From VXNE01 sp965261535 (GTDB lineage Bacteria; Pseudomonadota; Gammaproteobacteria; Pseudomonadales; Azotimanducaceae), in contig OZ253469.1 of assembly GCA_965261535.1 (NCBI GenBank), positions 2,542,001-2,606,000 of the forward strand: a stretch of DNA of 64,000 nt, written 5' to 3'. The notes beneath the pieces are model-generated. The model was given only the letters and a program-made list of their open reading frames with translations. It searched no databases and was not told where the DNA came from. Numbering within the stretch: the first letter of the stretch is position 1; each line of letters opens with the position of its first letter. Shown piece after piece: positions 63,289 to 64,000 of the stretch. A program made the translations under genes and the position numbers.

Positions 63289-63528
63289 GCGTTTTTCTCC
63301 CGGGGCTATTTGATCCGGCAATGAGTTTACCGAAGTGGGTGACGTTCCGACCGCGCACGATGCCGCCATTCGGTGGTCTATATGTCCTGGGATGGACGCG
63401 GATGCTCGCGATGGATCAGCCGGACGGGTTCCCGGACGGGTTCCCGAATGGATCAAACGCCCCGATGGATGGTCGCCTCCCCCACGCTGCTCGGCGTCCT
63501 TCCCACCCTCGTTTCATGGAGTGGGTCA

Positions 63529-64000
63529 ATGCCAGGATGTGACAACAATCTCCTCGTAATTGGCGCGGGATCAGGGGGCCTGGTCGCCGCCTTGATTGCG
63601 GCGACCGTGCGGGCCCGCGTTACGCTGATCGAGCGCGGCGCCATGGGCGGCGATTGCCTGAACACCGGTTGCGTTCCATCCAAGGCGCTGATCGCATCGG
63701 CGATGAGCGCCCATGCACTGAAAGCTGCGGCGCGGTACGGACTGACCGATGTGACCGGGCGCGTCGACTTTCCGGCGGTCATGGGCCGGGTGCGCCAAGC
63801 CATCGCGACCATAGCGCCGAAAGACTCGTCGGAGCGCTATGCTTCCCTTGGAGTGCGATGCATGTCCGGCGACGCAGAACTTCTTGACGGGCACACCGTG
63901 TCGGTAAATGGCGAGCGGGTGACCGCGCGGAGGATCGTCCTGGCGACGGGCGCCGAGCCTTTCGTGCCGCCGATTCCGGGCCTCGATGCCGTCGAACTAT
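63529..64000 (+). CDS. Flavin-dependent disulfide reductase (mercuric-reductase-like), N-terminal part
   Basis: The first 157 codons of a pyridine-nucleotide disulfide oxidoreductase run off the window end. LLVIGAGSGGLVAAL binds FAD. The redox-active disulfide is in GGDCLNTGCVPSKALI, and IVLATGAEPFVPPIPGL closes the FAD domain. The wording is closest to the mercuric-reductase-like/dihydrolipoamide-dehydrogenase-like branch. There is no N-terminal metal-binding domain, so mercury resistance should not be assumed. The ATG at 63529 follows GGAG by about eight bases. It is divergent from hemB. Confidence 0.85.
   Translation, partial: MPGCDNNLLVIGAGSGGLVAALIAATVRARVTLIERGAMGGDCLNTGCVPSKALIASAMSAHALKAAARYGLTDVTGRVDFPAVMGRVRQAIATIAPKDSSERYASLGVRCMSGDAELLDGHTVSVNGERVTARRIVLATGAEPFVPPIPGLDAVEL

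Noticed and set aside
63321..63542. Short open frame between hemB and the disulfide reductase
   Set aside because: The translation (with GFPDGFPNG repeats) has no family likeness, and its end overlaps the reductase start, which has a proper ribosome binding site.

Overview
The window comes from a G+C-rich gammaproteobacterium of undetermined genus. From about 37 kb to 63 kb it keeps the order of housekeeping genes known from Pseudomonas-type chromosomes: glnK-amtB, comM, yigB-xerC-dapF, lysA-lptM, argH, hemC-hemD-hemX-hemY, rho, trxA and hemB. Between these genes lie several kinds of repeats, insertion-sequence debris, toxin-antitoxin remnants and genes broken by small indels. This looks like a genome under relaxed selection, although some single-base frameshifts could be assembly errors.

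Layout. 0-5.6 kb: ribonucleotide reductase nrdA (3' end) and nrdB, two unknown small genes, then a nucleoside transporter overlapping an alpha/beta hydrolase. 6-18.6 kb: CDGSH protein, DUF349 protein, a broken Sel1-repeat gene, a PhoP/PhoQ-like two-component system, a glycine-zipper protein, a DUF6624 protein, a frameshifted pitrilysin-type protease and a glycerate-kinase-like gene. 18.6-26.3 kb: DoxX protein, divergent oxyR and katG around a palindromic operator, an M28-like protein overlapping an RluA pseudouridine synthase, an orphan antitoxin between 90-bp direct repeats, a secreted protein and tRNA-Phe. 26.4-29 kb: class III CoA-transferase and an APC permease. 29.4-33.6 kb: a less G+C-rich block with a NitT/TauT-type ABC transporter, a deaminase and an isochorismatase-family hydrolase, where three of five genes are damaged. 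33.7-36.8 kb: amidohydrolase, cytochrome c5 and a dead transposase.

37-47 kb: a TorF-type porin with glnK and amtB behind two NtrC-like sites and a sigma-54-like promoter; threonine synthase; comM; a higB-higA-immA island between long direct repeats; yigB, xerC and dapF. 47-56.9 kb: peptidase S51 homologue, lipoprotein, lysA, lptM, argH, a dead vapC with an intact antitoxin, and the heme genes, with hemY cut short. 57-60 kb: an IS66-type element carrying a DruA-like (DUF4338) gene. 60-64 kb: rho, trxA, hemB with a 60-residue repeat insertion, and the start of a flavin disulfide reductase.

The observations I find most interesting are: (1) four 45-bp hairpin repeats inserted in frame in the active-site-lid region of HemB, with two more copies in an intergenic region; (2) two antitoxin-bearing islands, each bracketed by imperfect direct repeats copied from the end of a neighbouring housekeeping gene; (3) nitrogen-type control sequences in front of the porin-glnK-amtB cluster; and (4) the stepwise decay of the ABC-transporter/deaminase/hydrolase cluster.
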